A stretch of 64,000 nucleotides of DNA from contig NZ_JAKVTG010000006.1 of the NCBI RefSeq assembly GCF_022489025.1, positions 1 to 64,000 on the forward strand, in the 5' to 3' direction. The stretch comes from Planococcus halocryophilus. GTDB lineage: Bacteria > Bacillota > Bacilli > Bacillales_A > Planococcaceae. The notes below the pieces were generated by a model. That model was not told where the DNA came from, made no database searches, and saw nothing but the letters and a program-made list of their open reading frames with translations. The number at the start of each line of letters is the position of its first letter. Within the stretch, counting starts at the first letter, position 1. Positions 63,639-64,000 of the stretch are shown here, piece by piece. The position numbers and the translations under genes are program-made.

Positions 63639-63947
63639 ATGGAGAACACAGGTTTGAAAGTACTGGTCCATGCCAGTGCATTTTTTGCACCATTTCTTGT
63701 CCCTGTCATTGTGTTTTTAATTTCAGAAGACAAAGAACTTAAAAAACTATCAATTCAAGCATTACTGTTCCAACTAGTAATAGGAGCATTGCTCTTCATT
63801 TCCAGCTGGCTAGTTATTTTCCTAATCGGCATTCCGATGCTAATCGTCTTTGGACTGATGGGCGTCATCGTACCAATCATGGGAATTATCAAAGCCCTCA
63901 ACAACGAATATTTCGACTACCCAATAGTCGGAAGCTGGTACCAATAA
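63639..63947 (+). CDS. DUF4870 small membrane protein
   Basis: 102 residues with about three membrane helices (about 8-25, 40-60, 62-85), and ALNNEYFDYPIVGSWYQ at the end, which matches DUF4870 (Tic20-like) proteins. Function unknown. GACTGGAGGTTTATAGG precedes the ATG. 71 bp after the MDR gene without a terminator, so possibly the last gene of the cstA transcript. Ends in a UUCG-loop terminator. Confidence 0.82.
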   Translation: MENTGLKVLVHASAFFAPFLVPVIVFLISEDKELKKLSIQALLFQLVIGALLFISSWLVIFLIGIPMLIVFGLMGVIVPIMGIIKALNNEYFDYPIVGSWYQ

Positions 63948-63973
63948 AAAAAAGCCCTTCGGGGCTTTTTTTA
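63948..63973 (+). terminator. UUCG-tetraloop terminator
   Basis: AAAAAAAGCCC-TTCG-GGGCTTTTTTT, with a T run at 63967-63973. Confidence 0.9.
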
Positions 63974-64000
63974 TTGCTCAAGAATATAAGATAAAGCTTT

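Noticed and set aside
1-64000. tRNA, rRNA, CRISPR, prophage or insertion sequence
   Set aside because: I saw no CCA-ending cloverleaf, conserved rRNA tract, spaced direct repeats or transposase gene; the only repeat pair is at 43515-43758.

Overview
This is a low-GC Gram-positive chromosome segment. Strong purine-rich ribosome binding sites, frequent TTG/GTG starts, intrinsic terminators after most transcription units and many Bacillus-type families (YpsA, YhfI, YflT, YvbH, YkvI and YogA-like proteins, type II pantothenate kinase, BCCT carrier, GlgC/GlgD pair) point to Bacillales. The overall gene set fits Planococcaceae (Planococcus or a relative) best; the genus is inference. I see no rRNA, tRNA, prophage, insertion sequence or CRISPR array. 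Most of the window is ordinary core and accessory metabolism.

Layout. 0.2-9.9 kb: CopC-like copper protein, PAS-GGDEF cyclase, MscS channel, DUF948 protein, CoaW, a membrane FAD oxidase coupled to a half-length MFS protein, nitroreductase, coproporphyrinogen oxidase, and a LysM/NlpC wall hydrolase with a WalR-type box. 10.3-20.7 kb: acyl-CoA ligase plus thioesterase, a 23-residue-repeat protein, Fhs, a DUF4139/PH-domain group, an esterase, a catalytically dead site-2-protease-like protein and a ring-cleaving dioxygenase. 20.8-26.4 kb: proline dehydrogenase, polytopic membrane protein, shikimate kinase, lactonase, SCO1-like copper chaperone. 26.6-35.3 kb: a complete glycogen operon glgBCDAP, followed by an SDR that lacks the catalytic lysine. 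35.4-52.8 kb: ComEC/ComEA-like secreted nuclease candidate, acyl-CoA dehydrogenase, YkvI transporter, YflT stress protein, permease, tandem 120-bp repeats, PepF, an unannotated transcript candidate, catalase-like protein, BCCT betaine carrier and threonine dehydratase.

52.8-59.4 kb is a seven-gene catabolic operon (SDR, TetR regulator, thioesterase, acyl-CoA dehydrogenase, quinone-oxidoreductase-like MDR, MBL hydrolase, ketopantoate-reductase-like enzyme) preceded by a 20-bp palindromic operator. 59.5-63.97 kb holds CstA with a strong promoter and a perfect hairpin at the predicted transcript 5' end, then an 87-residue protein ending in Cys-Cys, an ArsA/Get3-type ATPase, an MDR oxidoreductase and a DUF4870 membrane protein.

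The most notable signals beyond gene calling are: (1) a CstA / Cys-Cys small protein / ArsA ATPase module; (2) an orphan intrinsic terminator at 46.1 kb paired with a sigma-B-like promoter at 45.7 kb, implying an unannotated stress transcript of about 430 nt; (3) several sigma-B-like promoters that mark a local general-stress set; (4) pseudo-enzymes (S2P-like without HExxH, SDR without Lys); (5) the operator and regulator of the acyl-CoA catabolic operon. Promoter and operator calls are pattern matches by eye.
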